Assembly (NCBI GenBank): GCA_010672965.1
Contig: JAAHFN010000036.1
Span: forward strand, 1 to 64,000
Length of the DNA: 64,000 nt
Source of the DNA: Oscillatoria sp. SIO1A7
GTDB taxonomy: Bacteria > Cyanobacteriota > Cyanobacteriia > Cyanobacteriales > Laspinemataceae
Direction: 5' to 3'
Shown: in pieces, positions 27,151 to 37,377 of the stretch
Layout of the letters: each line of letters opens with the position of its first letter
How positions within the stretch are numbered: position 1 is the first letter of the stretch
Program-made: the position numbers and the translations under genes
Notes under the pieces: model-generated
Told to the model about the DNA's origin: nothing
The model's input: the letters and a program-made list of their open reading frames with translations, nothing else
Databases searched by the model: none

Positions 27151-27221
27151 ATAGTGTCCGGTGCGCATTGCGCACCCTACAGCTAGTTTTTAACCCAATT
27201 CCCAATGCCCAATTCCCAACT

Positions 27222-30200
27222 TTACTGTCGCTTTCTCCGCGAAAGCGAAATCTCTAAGTACCCTTTTTGATGCAAAACTTTCACCAATTCCCAGATATCC
27301 TGACTCCCTGTAGGTAAGCTAGAGGCAGTACCCGACTTTATTTCTTGCATTTGCTGGCGAAGCTGACTAATGCTAACTCCATTTAAGAAAGAGTCGATCG
27401 CCACCAAAAGTTCTTTTTCTTCTACCTTCAGATTTTCATCTCGCTCGAAGCCTTGTAGATATTCTTCGCTAGTTTGCGCCAATAACTTTGCCAGAGCTTG
27501 GAGTTGCCCGATCGCTTCTGCCAAAGCTTCCATATCTTCTATCTGTCCGGGCAGCTCGGTTTTCAGCTTGTCCAAATCGTCCTTGGCGCGAGTGACTTGG
27601 TTCGATAATTCCGTTACGTCTCGATCGCGCTCTCCAGCCAGAAAAAACAAATCCCGCTCTAGAGCCTGCCATTCAGCAGTTTGGCGATCGCAGTAGCCAA
27701 GCAGTTTTTCTAAAAAAGCCTGTTTCAGACTTTCATAGGAACCTTGCCGGTCTTCATCATCGTAACGACAGCGAGTTTTGAGATTGTATTCTTCTGGAGC
27801 GAGGGAATTGAGCAAAGCTTGATAAGAGTTCAGGCGTTCCTCGAAAGCCTCTCGACGCGATCGCCCCCCGCTCTTCACCCGTTCTTCCAATTCCTGTAAC
27901 GGGCCAATCAGCAGCCCGTATTCTGTCAAAGCTTCTATTTGATGAGTAGAAAAATAGGTGACAACTCGATCCACAAACTCATCGTCATAAGCGATCGGTA
28001 GTTGTGGGTCGTCAGCCAGATTCTCGCGCAAGGCGCTAGCGCGGGCGACAATAATTCGCCATTGCTCCAGACCGGCCACCAAGGGCTGAAGTCTTTTTTT
28101 GGTATTCGTGCAAATTTGCCAAGATTGGCGAGTGCTTGCCAAAGAATTGTGCAATGCCAGGATATCCGCTTCTTCTAACTGGGTGGCGATCGCTCGGGCT
28201 AAATTATGGCAATCTTTATTGAGCCTTTCTAATTCTCGTTCTAGCTGCTTGCGACGATCGTTGAGACAGGGTTCTAAACCGCTGTTGCCGAGAATTAGCT
28301 CGCCAACCTTAGAGGCATTCAGATCGGCAGTCAAGTTTTCGCTCCCGAGTTTAATCGAGCCAAGCTCTTTTTGAAAAGCCGAGCGTTTTTCGCTGCTAAA
28401 TGTTTCCAGGCGATCGCCCAGCGCTTGGATTTTTCTTTGCACTCGGTCGAGAGCTATTTCAGATAAAGATTGCTGCTCTTCCGAGTTACTGACAGGAGTC
28501 TCAAACAGAGTCAGTTGGTTGGTATTGCCCTTTTGCGCGAAGGGCGAAGCGACGCTAACGATAGTCGCTCGCTCCTCATCGATATTTTGCGCGAGCTTCT
28601 CCAGTACGGCTTCGTCAAAAACTTGTCGCAAGACCGCCACCCTGGCACTAAGCTCGCTTAAACGACCGAGCAAATCTTCAAAGTCCGGCGAGGCTAACGC
28701 TTGGCGAACAATTCCCGTTTGTTTGTCCCATTCTACATAGCGCCGCAGTTGCAACCATACCAGCGCTTCCTCTAGCTCTTCGGTCAGATAGCCCAGCCGT
28801 TGCACCGCTGCCCGCAAGTCTAGATAGTCTAAAACTTTCACCTCTTCTTGGCTGCGTCCGCTAGCAATGGTTTCAGTTCTGCCCTTCGATTCTAGTTGCT
28901 GCTGAATAAAATATTCCAGAGGATGCTGGGTAAATTTTAGTTTGGAATCAGCTTCTTGGTTGCCGGCAATTTTGTATTCGCCTACGAGACTATGCTTGTG
29001 AAAAATTGCCAATAGGCTGGGCAGCCCGGAGCCCGCCGTTGCCAATAGCTTTTCTAAGTCTGCTTTGGGAACTCGATACAACTGGCTGCTGCGGCGAACG
29101 GCGATCGCCATTTTTTCTAGTGCAGACTTATATTTGAGCAAGCTCGGGCGCAGGTTGTGGTAAAAAGAGCGATATTCGGGAAACAGCGCTTTGCATTTCC
29201 GCTCGAAGATGGATTCTAGCAATTTCGTCCCCGCACCCCTGACTCCGGCTAGACCTTTAATATCCCAACTGTCAGTTTCAATGGCTGGAAACAATAATTG
29301 GATGGCATACTGGTGACAATCTTGGCGATGGCGTTCTACTTGCTGTCGATCGCCTAGACTGGTGTCGGGATTATCCTTCAACCAAGTTTCCATATAATAA
29401 GAGAGATTCAGCAGCATGCAGGCGGAGCATTGTGAGGCGGGTATGGCTTTCTTGAGCAAGCCGAAGGATGGGGGATAGTCCGGCTCAAAGCTGCGATCGA
29501 GCTGGAGCTGAAAGTCAACCTGACCAGTTCCCGCGATCGCCGTTATTTTTAGCTTCCGTTCTCGAACATTCCCGGGTTTGTAGCTGCAATAAAATCGCCA
29601 GTCTAAGTGAGTTGCTTCTGGAGGCACAAATTTCATCAAATCTTCTTCGCTTCCGACGCTCACGACCAAAGAACGTTTGGGAAATTCGGCGTTATATCTC
29701 TCGGGAGCCCCAACCGCAGAATTATAAAAACCAAATCTGTCTTGCTTCCAACCGCTAGCTGCCCAAGTCCAGAAACCCCTATCTGTTCTAGATGATGGTA
29801 AAAGCAAGGGTATAATTTTTTCTCTAAAAACTACTGTGGCTCGCTCTTGTCTTTGGGGGTTGTTGCTATCTCCAAACCAGTGCTGGCGAAACTTATTGAG
29901 GATGAGATCCATAGCGGTGGGTTTACTGGATCGAGAGAGAGCTATTAGGGCAAAGCGATCGCTCGTTAGCTGGATAATATGCAGGCCGTACAAGCGATCG
30001 TCTGCTGCCAACTTTCTCAAATCCGCCAGCATTCCCAATTCCTCCGCCACAGTTTCCGAAACTCCAGCGGGAAAACTAGCGAGTAGCCTTACTACTTCTT
30101 GTCCCCTGGGATGTTCGGGAAAAGAAATCGATGATTTAAAACTCTCGATGGCATCTTTAATCCGACGCTCCCCAGAGCCATAGAGTTGGATTGTTCCCGT

Positions 30201-31259
30201 TAGATAATCATCAATCAAATCGAGGGGATTGTAAGCACGATCGTTATCTCGGGCAAACCGGACTACGCGCTTGAAGATTTCGACAATAGTTCTCGGTCCG
30301 TTGGTGAGGTCTTTGCGATCGCACAACTGTCCCAAACTCTCAATCGTCGCCGGATGGGCTAAGCGAGTTTTCTGGGAGCTATCTTCTAGAAACTTTTCGC
30401 ACAAAGAATCCCAAAGCTTGCCGGGAAACTCGGCATTATAAGCATCTGCCAAGCGCAGGGATATTTTCTGCTCCTTCATCCGGTGAATAATATCCCCAGC
30501 TTGCTCCTCAATCGCCGCTTCCGTTGGCAAGACAGGCATGCTCAGAATTAAGGCTACGGGAGTTTTCCCCAAAGCCCGCATTCCTTTGACCAGATCGCTC
30601 AAAATCTGAATTCGGATGCTAGCTCCTTCTTCCGCACGCAGGAATTCTTGGCTTTCGTCCGCGAAAATAGCCAATCCTTTAAAGCCTGCTTTTCTCAAAA
30701 TAGGAACGCTCTCCCGCCAAAAATTAAGAATGCTATCGGTATTGGTCGTTTCCGCTTTCAATGCTTGGACGATTTTGAGCGCCTTGCTTTCAGCTAGCTT
30801 GTACTTGCGAGCTATTTCTGCTGCTTCTTCTTCCTGAGACTGCAAGCTATATTGGCGATAGAGAGCTTCGAGTTTCCTAGCGCGATCGCCTTGGTCTGCG
30901 GATTGCAAACTAGCTTTCATCCAGCCATAACTGGCAACCATTAAGTCCCCTAGTTCTTTGAACTTAAAAGGCGGCACCGCTAAAATGCCATTGCTCTGGC
31001 ACTCCGACCACAAATAAATCATAGTTGCGGTTTTGCCATAGCCATAGTCGGCACTGAGATAGCCATTGACTGGCTGGGTTTTGCCAATTGCTGCGATCGC
31101 TCGGTCTCGAAGCCCTTTCACTGCCTCGATTGGGTCGTAGCTGCGGGCATATAACTGATAGCGATCGGCCACTCCTTCGGGGTCGCGTTCTATTTGAGCG
31201 GGGCTGACTGTATCTACAATTGCCTCTATAGCTTCTAGTTGTTCTAATAATCTTTCCAT
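27222..31259 (-). CDS. Giant P-loop ATPase, BrxC/PglY- or DpdH-like
   Basis: 1,345 residues. The Walker A-like SADYGYGKTAT lies at residues 69-79, and the Walker B-like LAIFADESQEF at about 196-206. The middle is folded and basic, with a Cys pair in SQCSACML near 640. The last 400 residues are long charged helices, probably coiled coil (RKQLERELERLNKDCHN; DLDKLKTELPGQIEDMEAL). P-loop near the N-terminus, acidic Walker B and long coiled coils match the BrxC/PglY class of BREX systems, and the same architecture is described for large ATPases in 7-deazaguanine DNA-modification clusters. No BREX methylase (PglX), PglZ or Lon is nearby. It may work with the GNAT-TGT operon. No ribosome site before the ATG; heptamer repeats adjoin it. 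Confidence 0.55.
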   Translation of the reverse strand: MERLLEQLEAIEAIVDTVSPAQIERDPEGVADRYQLYARSYDPIEAVKGLRDRAIAAIGKTQPVNGYLSADYGYGKTATMIYLWSECQSNGILAVPPFKFKELGDLMVASYGWMKASLQSADQGDRARKLEALYRQYSLQSQEEEAAEIARKYKLAESKALKIVQALKAETTNTDSILNFWRESVPILRKAGFKGLAIFADESQEFLRAEEGASIRIQILSDLVKGMRALGKTPVALILSMPVLPTEAAIEEQAGDIIHRMKEQKISLRLADAYNAEFPGKLWDSLCEKFLEDSSQKTRLAHPATIESLGQLCDRKDLTNGPRTIVEIFKRVVRFARDNDRAYNPLDLIDDYLTGTIQLYGSGERRIKDAIESFKSSISFPEHPRGQEVVRLLASFPAGVSETVAEELGMLADLRKLAADDRLYGLHIIQLTSDRFALIALSRSSKPTAMDLILNKFRQHWFGDSNNPQRQERATVVFREKIIPLLLPSSRTDRGFWTWAASGWKQDRFGFYNSAVGAPERYNAEFPKRSLVVSVGSEEDLMKFVPPEATHLDWRFYCSYKPGNVRERKLKITAIAGTGQVDFQLQLDRSFEPDYPPSFGLLKKAIPASQCSACMLLNLSYYMETWLKDNPDTSLGDRQQVERHRQDCHQYAIQLLFPAIETDSWDIKGLAGVRGAGTKLLESIFERKCKALFPEYRSFYHNLRPSLLKYKSALEKMAIAVRRSSQLYRVPKADLEKLLATAGSGLPSLLAIFHKHSLVGEYKIAGNQEADSKLKFTQHPLEYFIQQQLESKGRTETIASGRSQEEVKVLDYLDLRAAVQRLGYLTEELEEALVWLQLRRYVEWDKQTGIVRQALASPDFEDLLGRLSELSARVAVLRQVFDEAVLEKLAQNIDEERATIVSVASPFAQKGNTNQLTLFETPVSNSEEQQSLSEIALDRVQRKIQALGDRLETFSSEKRSAFQKELGSIKLGSENLTADLNASKVGELILGNSGLEPCLNDRRKQLERELERLNKDCHNLARAIATQLEEADILALHNSLASTRQSWQICTNTKKRLQPLVAGLEQWRIIVARASALRENLADDPQLPIAYDDEFVDRVVTYFSTHQIEALTEYGLLIGPLQELEERVKSGGRSRREAFEERLNSYQALLNSLAPEEYNLKTRCRYDDEDRQGSYESLKQAFLEKLLGYCDRQTAEWQALERDLFFLAGERDRDVTELSNQVTRAKDDLDKLKTELPGQIEDMEALAEAIGQLQALAKLLAQTSEEYLQGFERDENLKVEEKELLVAIDSFLNGVSISQLRQQMQEIKSGTASSLPTGSQDIWELVKVLHQKGYLEISLSRRKRQ

Positions 31260-31820
<561 letters not shown>

Positions 31821-31865
31821 GGCCTAAAGGCAAATGGGATACTAGGGCCAGGTTTTAACAATTTT

Positions 31866-32342
31866 ATGAATCAACTTGCTTTTAGCGTAGAAGGAATACG
31901 GACATCTTTTGGAGTGTTTTTTGCACAATTTAAAGCAGTTTGTATATCTTTGTCTGGAAAGGCTGTAGCTATTGGATCTGCTGCTTTTGGTCGTGCCGTA
32001 CAATTTGCTAAAGGGCCAGCATTTCCCTATGTTGTTGGAGGGATTGCTGTTGTTGGTGTGGGTGTTGGATGTTACTACGGTTGGCAATACTATAAACAGA
32101 ATCGAGAGAGCAAAAGAAGGGAAGAGGCAATTGACGCACTAGAGGGGAAAATACAAGAACTAAGCAAACAGCCCAATAAATTGCGTAGCTATTTAAAATC
32201 GGGAGAATTTGTAAGGGAACTATTTGGCATCGCAGGAATAACTCGCTCGGAAATAGAAGGGGCGAAGGATAAGGTAAACTACTATCTACGGTGTTTAAGC
32301 GAATATGGATACGGTGATTTATCCAACTTTATTGCTGCTTAA
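31866..32342 (+). CDS. Hypothetical membrane-anchored helical protein
   Basis: 158 residues, no family recognised. A glycine/valine-rich transmembrane segment (about residues 51-74, PYVVGGIAVVGVGVGCYYGW) is followed by a charged heptad-like segment (ESKRREEAIDALEGKIQELSKQ) and a C-terminal helical domain. The frame stays open upstream for about 30 codons without stop (KKIAEALEKLAEGLKANGILGPG), so the real start may be farther left at a non-ATG codon. There is no clear ribosome site at ATG 31866. It lies on the opposite strand between the giant ATPase and the winged-helix gene, so it is not in their operon. A membrane-active partner of the conflict genes is conceivable but unproved. Confidence 0.5.
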   Translation: MNQLAFSVEGIRTSFGVFFAQFKAVCISLSGKAVAIGSAAFGRAVQFAKGPAFPYVVGGIAVVGVGVGCYYGWQYYKQNRESKRREEAIDALEGKIQELSKQPNKLRSYLKSGEFVRELFGIAGITRSEIEGAKDKVNYYLRCLSEYGYGDLSNFIAA

Positions 32343-32402
32343 AAGTTAGTTCCCAATGCCCAATGCCCAATGCCCAATGCCCAATGCCCCACACCCCACA
32401 CC

Positions 32403-33230
32403 CTAAAACAGCTCAGGAGACTCTGCTAGCATAACCCATTGTCCGTAACCTCCTTCGTATCCCCAATCAAAGAAACCGCCTTGGTCGTAATCATAAGTGC
32501 GCTTGGCATTATCTAGAGTTCCATCTAATCCGCTGGGGTCGAGAACCAGCATTTGACAGAGAGCGTCTTGAGTCTCTTCTCGCAAGAAAATTTTTACACC
32601 ATAGGTTCGCTGACGTTGTTGGTAAAGCGTCTCTACGGCTTTGACCAAAATAGGAGCGGCGCAGAAGTAGCGACGGCTGAAGGTTTCCGATTTTCCTTCT
32701 GTATCGATGACAGCAGGAGAAAGCGATCGCAACCAATTGAGGATGCCCGTAACGCTACTATCGCTAAAAGCAATTTCGCTACCGGGCAGTTGATATTGCT
32801 GCCCAGCCGCTTCGATTGTCTCTGTAACTAGAGACTTTTTTTCTGTCGTCGATAAAACCACTTCTTTGCGCGCCCAGAGTTTTTGCACTACAGTCGCATA
32901 AGCCCAAGAAAATCTCTTTTCCGGTTGTTCTAGATGGAGTTTATAAATAATCCAATGTAAAAAATCGCCGAGCAGCGCCGGATTCGACTCTTGGATATTC
33001 GCCGCAACTTTGCCCAACTGGGTCAAGCCCGGTGGATTCTTTTTGTCGATAATAGAGAGATTGCGCAAAAACGGAAAGACATTTTTTTGTAAAACCGAAG
33101 CTTTTAGGTTGCAAATATCTGCTATTACTTCTATATCTGTCTCCTGGCCGTTCAGACAGTCAACAATCCCTGCCACTCTGGCTAGGGTCGTGTTTTGCTG
33201 AAGGTGTAGAGTTAATTTTTTTTTAGCCAT
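32403..33230 (-). CDS. Probable winged-helix protein coupled to the GNAT-TGT gene
   Basis: 275 residues from MAKKKLTLHLQQ. An open frame to 33326 is longer, but this ATG is two bases from the TGA of the GNAT-TGT gene (TGA-A-ATG), showing translational coupling. The first 80 residues look like a winged helix (ARVAGIVDCLNGQETDIEVIADICNLKASVLQKNVFPFLRNLSII). The middle is helical (LLGDFLHWIIYKLH; FSWAYATVVQKLW). The C-terminus ends in an aromatic/Gly segment DYDQGGFFDWGYEGGYGQWVML. No named family recognised. Position and size recall the DpdG-type gene of 7-deazaguanine DNA-modification clusters, but similarity was not seen directly. Confidence 0.6.
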   Translation of the reverse strand: MAKKKLTLHLQQNTTLARVAGIVDCLNGQETDIEVIADICNLKASVLQKNVFPFLRNLSIIDKKNPPGLTQLGKVAANIQESNPALLGDFLHWIIYKLHLEQPEKRFSWAYATVVQKLWARKEVVLSTTEKKSLVTETIEAAGQQYQLPGSEIAFSDSSVTGILNWLRSLSPAVIDTEGKSETFSRRYFCAAPILVKAVETLYQQRQRTYGVKIFLREETQDALCQMLVLDPSGLDGTLDNAKRTYDYDQGGFFDWGYEGGYGQWVMLAESPELF

Positions 33231-33231
33231 T

Positions 33232-34653
33232 TCAGCGTTCCAATGTATCCAACCAAGCTGCCAGGTTATGGGCAATCCTATGTTTGCGGCTGGTTCTAAG
33301 CTGCTCGATGCTTTCGCAAAAAGCACAAGAATGCTGGGTATCTTGCTTGAGCTTTTCCAAGCCGGCTTTCGTGGTCTGAATTCCGCGTCTTACTGTAATT
33401 TGGATTTGAGAGGTATTCGGAAAAAAAATACTGCCAAATCCCCCGGCCTTCCACCAAGTCGTACTGTCGAGAGAGTCGGGAATTAAGTTATTTTTGCGGA
33501 GGCGATTGTAACTGTTTGGGCCGCCAATGCCGAAGCAATGGACGAGCATCCGGTTTTCCCTGGCAATATCGCAGACTTTTTTAAATAAACTCAAGCTGGA
33601 GGCAGAGAGCAGGTTGACGCTGCCATTTGGTCCAGAGGTGCCCCAAGAACCAAAACCAATTCGGGTAATGCCTATTTTAGAGTAGGTTTCGATACAGCGC
33701 TCGACTTGATGAATCTTGCGTCCCTGTACTGGCGCGATCGCTCGTTCTCGTACATAGTTCGGCATTTGTCCGAAAAACTTTTGGCAATGAGCTATTGTAT
33801 CCCGAACTTTATATTCCACTATTTCATCATCATCGGTCGAAAGGGGAACAATGTCTGGCAAGACATAGCCATCCGCCCACTGATTTTCTCGGTAAAATCG
33901 ATCTATATAGCTCAGCAGTTCCTCATACGTTCGTTTTCCTTGCTGTACCTGGTACGCTCCACAATCCAGCCAAACCGTCTCGATATTTCCCGCTTCTTTT
34001 TGTCGTTTTAAATACTCAGCCGTAGATGCAGGACAAGAAATAGGCGAGAAAAGAACGTACTTGAATGGGTTGCGAGGGTCGCCCCCCGACTGCCAAAGCT
34101 GGAAAAGGCGATCGAGTTCCCTGCCGCTAGCGCTGAAGGAGGCTACAAATTGCGATCGCTCCGGCTGTAGAGACATTAGTTTTTTTTCCCAAACAACCAG
34201 GGGACGACTTCTGCCCGGTTCGATTTCCACTCTCTGGAAACCCACTCGCGCATAAAATCCATTCGCTTCTAAATCCAACGGGCATTTAAGACGCAAAACT
34301 GTCATCCCGCATTGGCGGCTATGCTCTTCCCAAGAGCGCAACAGCCGGCGGCCAATCCCTTGCCTGCGAGCCTCGGAGCGAATTGCCAGCAGATGAAGGG
34401 TGGAGATGCGATCGCGGCGGTTGTGAAACTGTAGAAAGCCAACTTCCCGAACCCAAAGAACTTCTTGCTTATCGATTGCGGCGGCTAGGTGCGTTCTATT
34501 GGTAAACCCTAGCTCTTTTCTATGGGCATCAGCAAGAGCTTTTATCTGGGACAAATCCTCGGGAAGAGCAAATTTTACCATCGAACCTGCAATTGTCTGC
34601 AATTCTGTCTCCAATTCTGTCTCAATTCTATCTGCAATTCTATCCTCATTCAA
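33232..34653 (-). CDS. GNAT acetyltransferase fused to a tRNA-guanine-transglycosylase-like (DpdA-like) domain
   Basis: 473 residues from TTG 34653 (GGGAGAGG ribosome site); ATG 34581 gives 449. Residues 25-160 are a GNAT domain: LHLLAIRSEARRQGIGRRLL holds the acetyl-CoA loop, and NGFYARVGFQRVE closes the fold. Residues 170-473 look like a TGT barrel: WLDCGAYQ (Asp230, equivalent to the TGT DSGGYQ Asp), LPDIV, APVQG, HCFGIGG and DSTTWWKAG (candidate nucleophile Asp396), ending in CAFC with His/Arg nearby as a possible zinc site. TGT swaps guanine for a 7-deazaguanine in tRNA; the DpdA branch acts on DNA. No preQ0 synthesis genes are in the window. Followed after one base by the winged-helix gene. 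The fusion is unusual. Confidence 0.7.
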   Translation of the reverse strand: MNEDRIADRIETELETELQTIAGSMVKFALPEDLSQIKALADAHRKELGFTNRTHLAAAIDKQEVLWVREVGFLQFHNRRDRISTLHLLAIRSEARRQGIGRRLLRSWEEHSRQCGMTVLRLKCPLDLEANGFYARVGFQRVEIEPGRSRPLVVWEKKLMSLQPERSQFVASFSASGRELDRLFQLWQSGGDPRNPFKYVLFSPISCPASTAEYLKRQKEAGNIETVWLDCGAYQVQQGKRTYEELLSYIDRFYRENQWADGYVLPDIVPLSTDDDEIVEYKVRDTIAHCQKFFGQMPNYVRERAIAPVQGRKIHQVERCIETYSKIGITRIGFGSWGTSGPNGSVNLLSASSLSLFKKVCDIARENRMLVHCFGIGGPNSYNRLRKNNLIPDSLDSTTWWKAGGFGSIFFPNTSQIQITVRRGIQTTKAGLEKLKQDTQHSCAFCESIEQLRTSRKHRIAHNLAAWLDTLER

Positions 34654-34946
34654 AAACCTCTCCCTCGCAAAGCCCCTAGATTTTTAGAATCGAGAAGCCT
34701 TTACGCCGCCTTTAATAGGTCCTCTAATCGAGATTGCCTGTTTGGATTCTGCCATCCTGCTGAGTTTTTTGTCAAGCTGGCTCAGAGCCATTAGCTGCGA
34801 TCGCCTTTCAGCAAAGGCTCCGGTGCAAAAAACTCCGTTGCTGCGAACGGGGTAGCAAGGAAAGTACAATCTGGGTGGCTTGTAGTAACGCCAATCGGGA
34901 TACGGGAATGCAGTACAATAAATAGCAGCTAGCTAGCAAATAATAT

Positions 34947-35233
34947 ATGACTCACAAAATCGCTTTATTTAATCACAAAGGTGGGGTCGGCAAGACTACT
35001 GGCAAGGCGACGCTTAAAATTGTGGCCAACTACTTCAATAGCCCCCCTTTTTAAGGGGGGTTTGGGGGGATCGAACCCACAATTTTAAGCGTCGCCTTGC
35101 CACTACTACCGCATTCAACTTGGGCTGGATGGCATAGGCAATCTCTGGCCTATTGATGAAGCGATAGTTAAGGATGCAGTTGACTTCATCCAACAACTTG
35201 TTGACAGCATACATCAAATTATAATAGCTCCAT
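34947..35233 (+). pseudogene. ParA-type ATPase relic split by a mobile element
   Basis: ATG 34947 opens MTHKIALFNHKGGVGKTT, the deviant Walker A of ParA/Soj/MinD ATPases. Immediately after GKTT the 101-bp family E element (35001-35101) is inserted with ACTACT duplicated on both sides. Beyond it the frame resumes TTAFNLGWMA and stops. A later in-phase tail, WPIDEAIVKDAVDFIQQLVDSIHQII, ends at the TAA at 35231, resembling the end of the protein. Most of the middle has been deleted. Partition-type function is lost. The intact gene may have belonged with the neighbouring conflict genes. Confidence 0.75.
35001..35101. mobile_element. MITE-like element, family E, inside parA relic
   Basis: GGCAAGGCGACGCTTAAAAT at the left is an exact inverse of the right end; the inverted repeat spans 25 bp. 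The six bases ACTACT flank it on both sides (34995-35000, 35102-35107). The inner palindrome is CCCCCCTTTTTAAGGGGGG. Insertion into a recognisable gene with a target duplication shows that the element moved as a unit. Confidence 0.88.
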
Positions 35234-35275
35234 AAGGGGCGCTAATACCGAAGCAAAAGCAAAATACCAAATAAG

Positions 35276-36031
35276 ATGACTCTTGTAAAAACTCCTTGGC
35301 TCGCCTGTCCCAGACCCAATTCTCAAGCTCGCCTGCGCTTGTTCTGCTTCCCCTACGCCGGTGCCGGTGCCTCTGTTTTTTATCCCTGGTCGAGTCAATT
35401 GCCAGAGGACATAGAACTCTGGGCAGTGCAACCACCCGGACGAGAAAAACGACTGAGGGAACCGCTCTTAACGAGCCTCTCCTCTTTAATTGAAACTTTA
35501 GTGCCAATTTTGAAACCTTATTTGGATTGTCCCTTTGCTTTGTTCGGTCACAGTATAGGCGCTCTGGTTATTTTTGCATTGGCTCGGGAACTCCGCCGCC
35601 GAAACTATCCCGTACCGAAGCACTTATTTGTTTCCGGTCGCCGCGCTCCCCAAACTCCTGCGCTGCATCCGCCCATTCATCAATTGCCCGATGCGGCTTT
35701 TCTCGCCGAATTAGATCGTTATAATGGAACTCCAGAAGCCGTTTTGCAAAATCGCGATCTGATGGAGTTGTTCCTGCCAATCTTGCGAGCGGACTTGGCG
35801 ATCGCCGAAACCTATTCCTACGTCCCGGAAGCACCTCTGGATTTTCCCATCTCGGCTTTTGGCGGCTTGGAGGACGAGAGCGTTAGCCCCGATCGCCTTG
35901 CTGCTTGGGAGAAGCAGAGCGATCGCGCCTTCTCGTTGCAGATGTTTCCCGGCGGTCATTTTTTCTTCAAAAGCAACCCAGAAGCGCTCCTAAAAGCTAT
36001 ATCCCAACAGCTCGAAGCATCGGGATTATAA
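35276..36031 (+). CDS. Type II thioesterase (TEII, GrsT-like)
   Basis: 251 residues. An alpha/beta hydrolase of the kind that removes wrong acyl groups from carrier domains of non-ribosomal peptide or polyketide synthases. RLRLFCFPYAGAGASVFYPW and VQPPGREKRLREP are family blocks. The nucleophile Ser lies in GHSIGA (about residues 92-97), Asp in GGLEDESVSP and His in FPGGHFFF. No synthetase gene is in the window, so it is either encoded apart from its cluster or serves another one elsewhere. ATG at 35276 without strong ribosome site. Confidence 0.9.
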   Translation: MTLVKTPWLACPRPNSQARLRLFCFPYAGAGASVFYPWSSQLPEDIELWAVQPPGREKRLREPLLTSLSSLIETLVPILKPYLDCPFALFGHSIGALVIFALARELRRRNYPVPKHLFVSGRRAPQTPALHPPIHQLPDAAFLAELDRYNGTPEAVLQNRDLMELFLPILRADLAIAETYSYVPEAPLDFPISAFGGLEDESVSPDRLAAWEKQSDRAFSLQMFPGGHFFFKSNPEALLKAISQQLEASGL

Positions 36032-36335
36032 CCGACTGGAACTACTCCCCAACTCAACCCCGCTCTGGGAGTAGCGATCGCTCTGGCGAATTTTCTTTGA
36101 CTCAAACGAGGCTTTAGCCTTATATTGCAATACTAACCAAAGTTAGGACAGTTACAAAGCGCCAATAGCCATATCTGGCTTGACTTTGACTAAAGGCTGA
36201 CCGCTCTCTTGCTGACTGCTTGCTGCTATATTGCACTAATAAGGCGGCTTAGGACAACTGTAGAGCGAATCGCGCGATCGCCCCTACAGGCTTCTAAACG
36301 CCCAGTCGTTCTAACCTTAATGTGTATTGCTATAT
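36032..36335. other. Spacer with shared repeat blocks
   Basis: 304 bp without gene. It contains GTTAGGACAGTTACAAA (about 36141-36157), also seen near 2872-2889, and a GCTGACTGCTTGCTGCTATA block related to 2915-2950 and 44500. Nothing else. Confidence 0.5.
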
Positions 36336-37007
36336 ATGGATGTATCTTATATTTTCCTAGCCGGAGCTTCTCGGGGAGTGGGGCTAGAAATCGCCAAACT
36401 TCTCCGGGAACAACAGCAACCTGTAGTGGCCCTGCTCCGCTCCCCGGACGCCGCCCCAGAACTAGAAGCAATGGGTATAAAAATTGTTATGGGCGACGCC
36501 TTGGATGCTGCTGGAATGGAACGAGCCATGCAGGCTCAGCCCGTTAGCACTGCCATCAGTACCATTGGCGGCTTGCCCCAAGATGGAGAAAGGCCGGATT
36601 ATTTGGGCAATAAAAATCTCATCGATGCTGCAGCGATCGCCGGGGTTCGGAAATTTATCCTCGTTTCTTCCATTGGCACCGGCAATAGCAAGATTGCCCT
36701 ATCTCCCCAAGCTTTAGAAACCCTACAAGCAGTTTTAATAGAGAAAGACAAAGCCGAGCAACATCTCATTCATAGCGGACTTACTTATACTATCGTCCGT
36801 CCCGGAGGACTAAAATCGGAACCGGCAACCGGCCAGGGAGTTTTGACCGAAGATCCAACAGTAGCGGGAATGATTCATCGCCCGGATGTGGCTCAGTTAG
36901 TTTGCCAATGTCTCGCTAGCGATCGCGCTAATAATAAGATCTTGGCCGCAGTCGATCGCCAGCAGCTTTTCGGCGAAATCCAATTTGAAGAATTTAGTTT
37001 AACTTAA
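36336..37007 (+). CDS. NAD(P)-binding SDR-family protein (NmrA/Ycf39-like)
   Basis: 223 residues from ATG 36336 (a TTG three codons earlier is an alternative). Atypical short-chain dehydrogenase: the Rossmann motif is YIFLAGASRGVG (GxSxGxG), then VVALLRSPD, KIVMGDALD, and FILVSSIGTGN followed by the LTYTIVRPGGL strand used by NmrA-like members. It lacks the classical YxxxK active site, so it may be a sensor or assembly factor rather than an enzyme. Single gene downstream of the thioesterase, not clearly in an operon. Confidence 0.8.
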   Translation: MDVSYIFLAGASRGVGLEIAKLLREQQQPVVALLRSPDAAPELEAMGIKIVMGDALDAAGMERAMQAQPVSTAISTIGGLPQDGERPDYLGNKNLIDAAAIAGVRKFILVSSIGTGNSKIALSPQALETLQAVLIEKDKAEQHLIHSGLTYTIVRPGGLKSEPATGQGVLTEDPTVAGMIHRPDVAQLVCQCLASDRANNKILAAVDRQQLFGEIQFEEFSLT

Positions 37008-37377
37008 ACCCCTAACCCTACACCTAGTGCCGCTGCGCTCCATGTCTCAAGGTAATAAGTCAAAAGTCAAAATGCCTTTAGAACAAGGCTTTGGACTACA
37101 AGAGACCTGGTGAATTATTTCTGCCGCGCTGCACTAGGGTTTTGACTCCCTTGGAGTTTTTGCAGATTAATTTTACCGCAGTTTTTGTGTCACCTTTAAC
37201 TGCGTATTCTTCTAATATAGTCATTTATATTAAGTTTGATACAGTTAGGATAGCCCTTATTTTAGGGGCGATTTCGCGCTATCGCCCCTACCTCTTGTCT
37301 CATTTTTATTTTAAATGACAATACTTGCTTCAGGGCAGACCGGTCTGCATAAAAAAAATTTTTGTAGTAGCTCCAAG
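37008..37377. other. Spacer, little content
   Basis: 370 bp. A CAAAAGTCAAAA block (about 37060-37072) and a small palindrome AGGGGCGATTTCGCG/CGCCCCT (about 37264-37289) are visible. An open frame at 37091-37318 has no ribosome site or family pattern and was not accepted. Confidence 0.5.

Noticed and set aside
27222-31259. A BREX system
   Set aside because: Only a BrxC/PglY-like ATPase is present; no PglX methylase, PglZ phosphatase, BrxA/B or Lon-like gene is in the window.
34684-34791. 35-codon frame MALSQLDKKLSRMAESKQ before the GNAT-TGT gene
   Set aside because: No ribosome site, no homologous pattern, and the region is otherwise non-coding.
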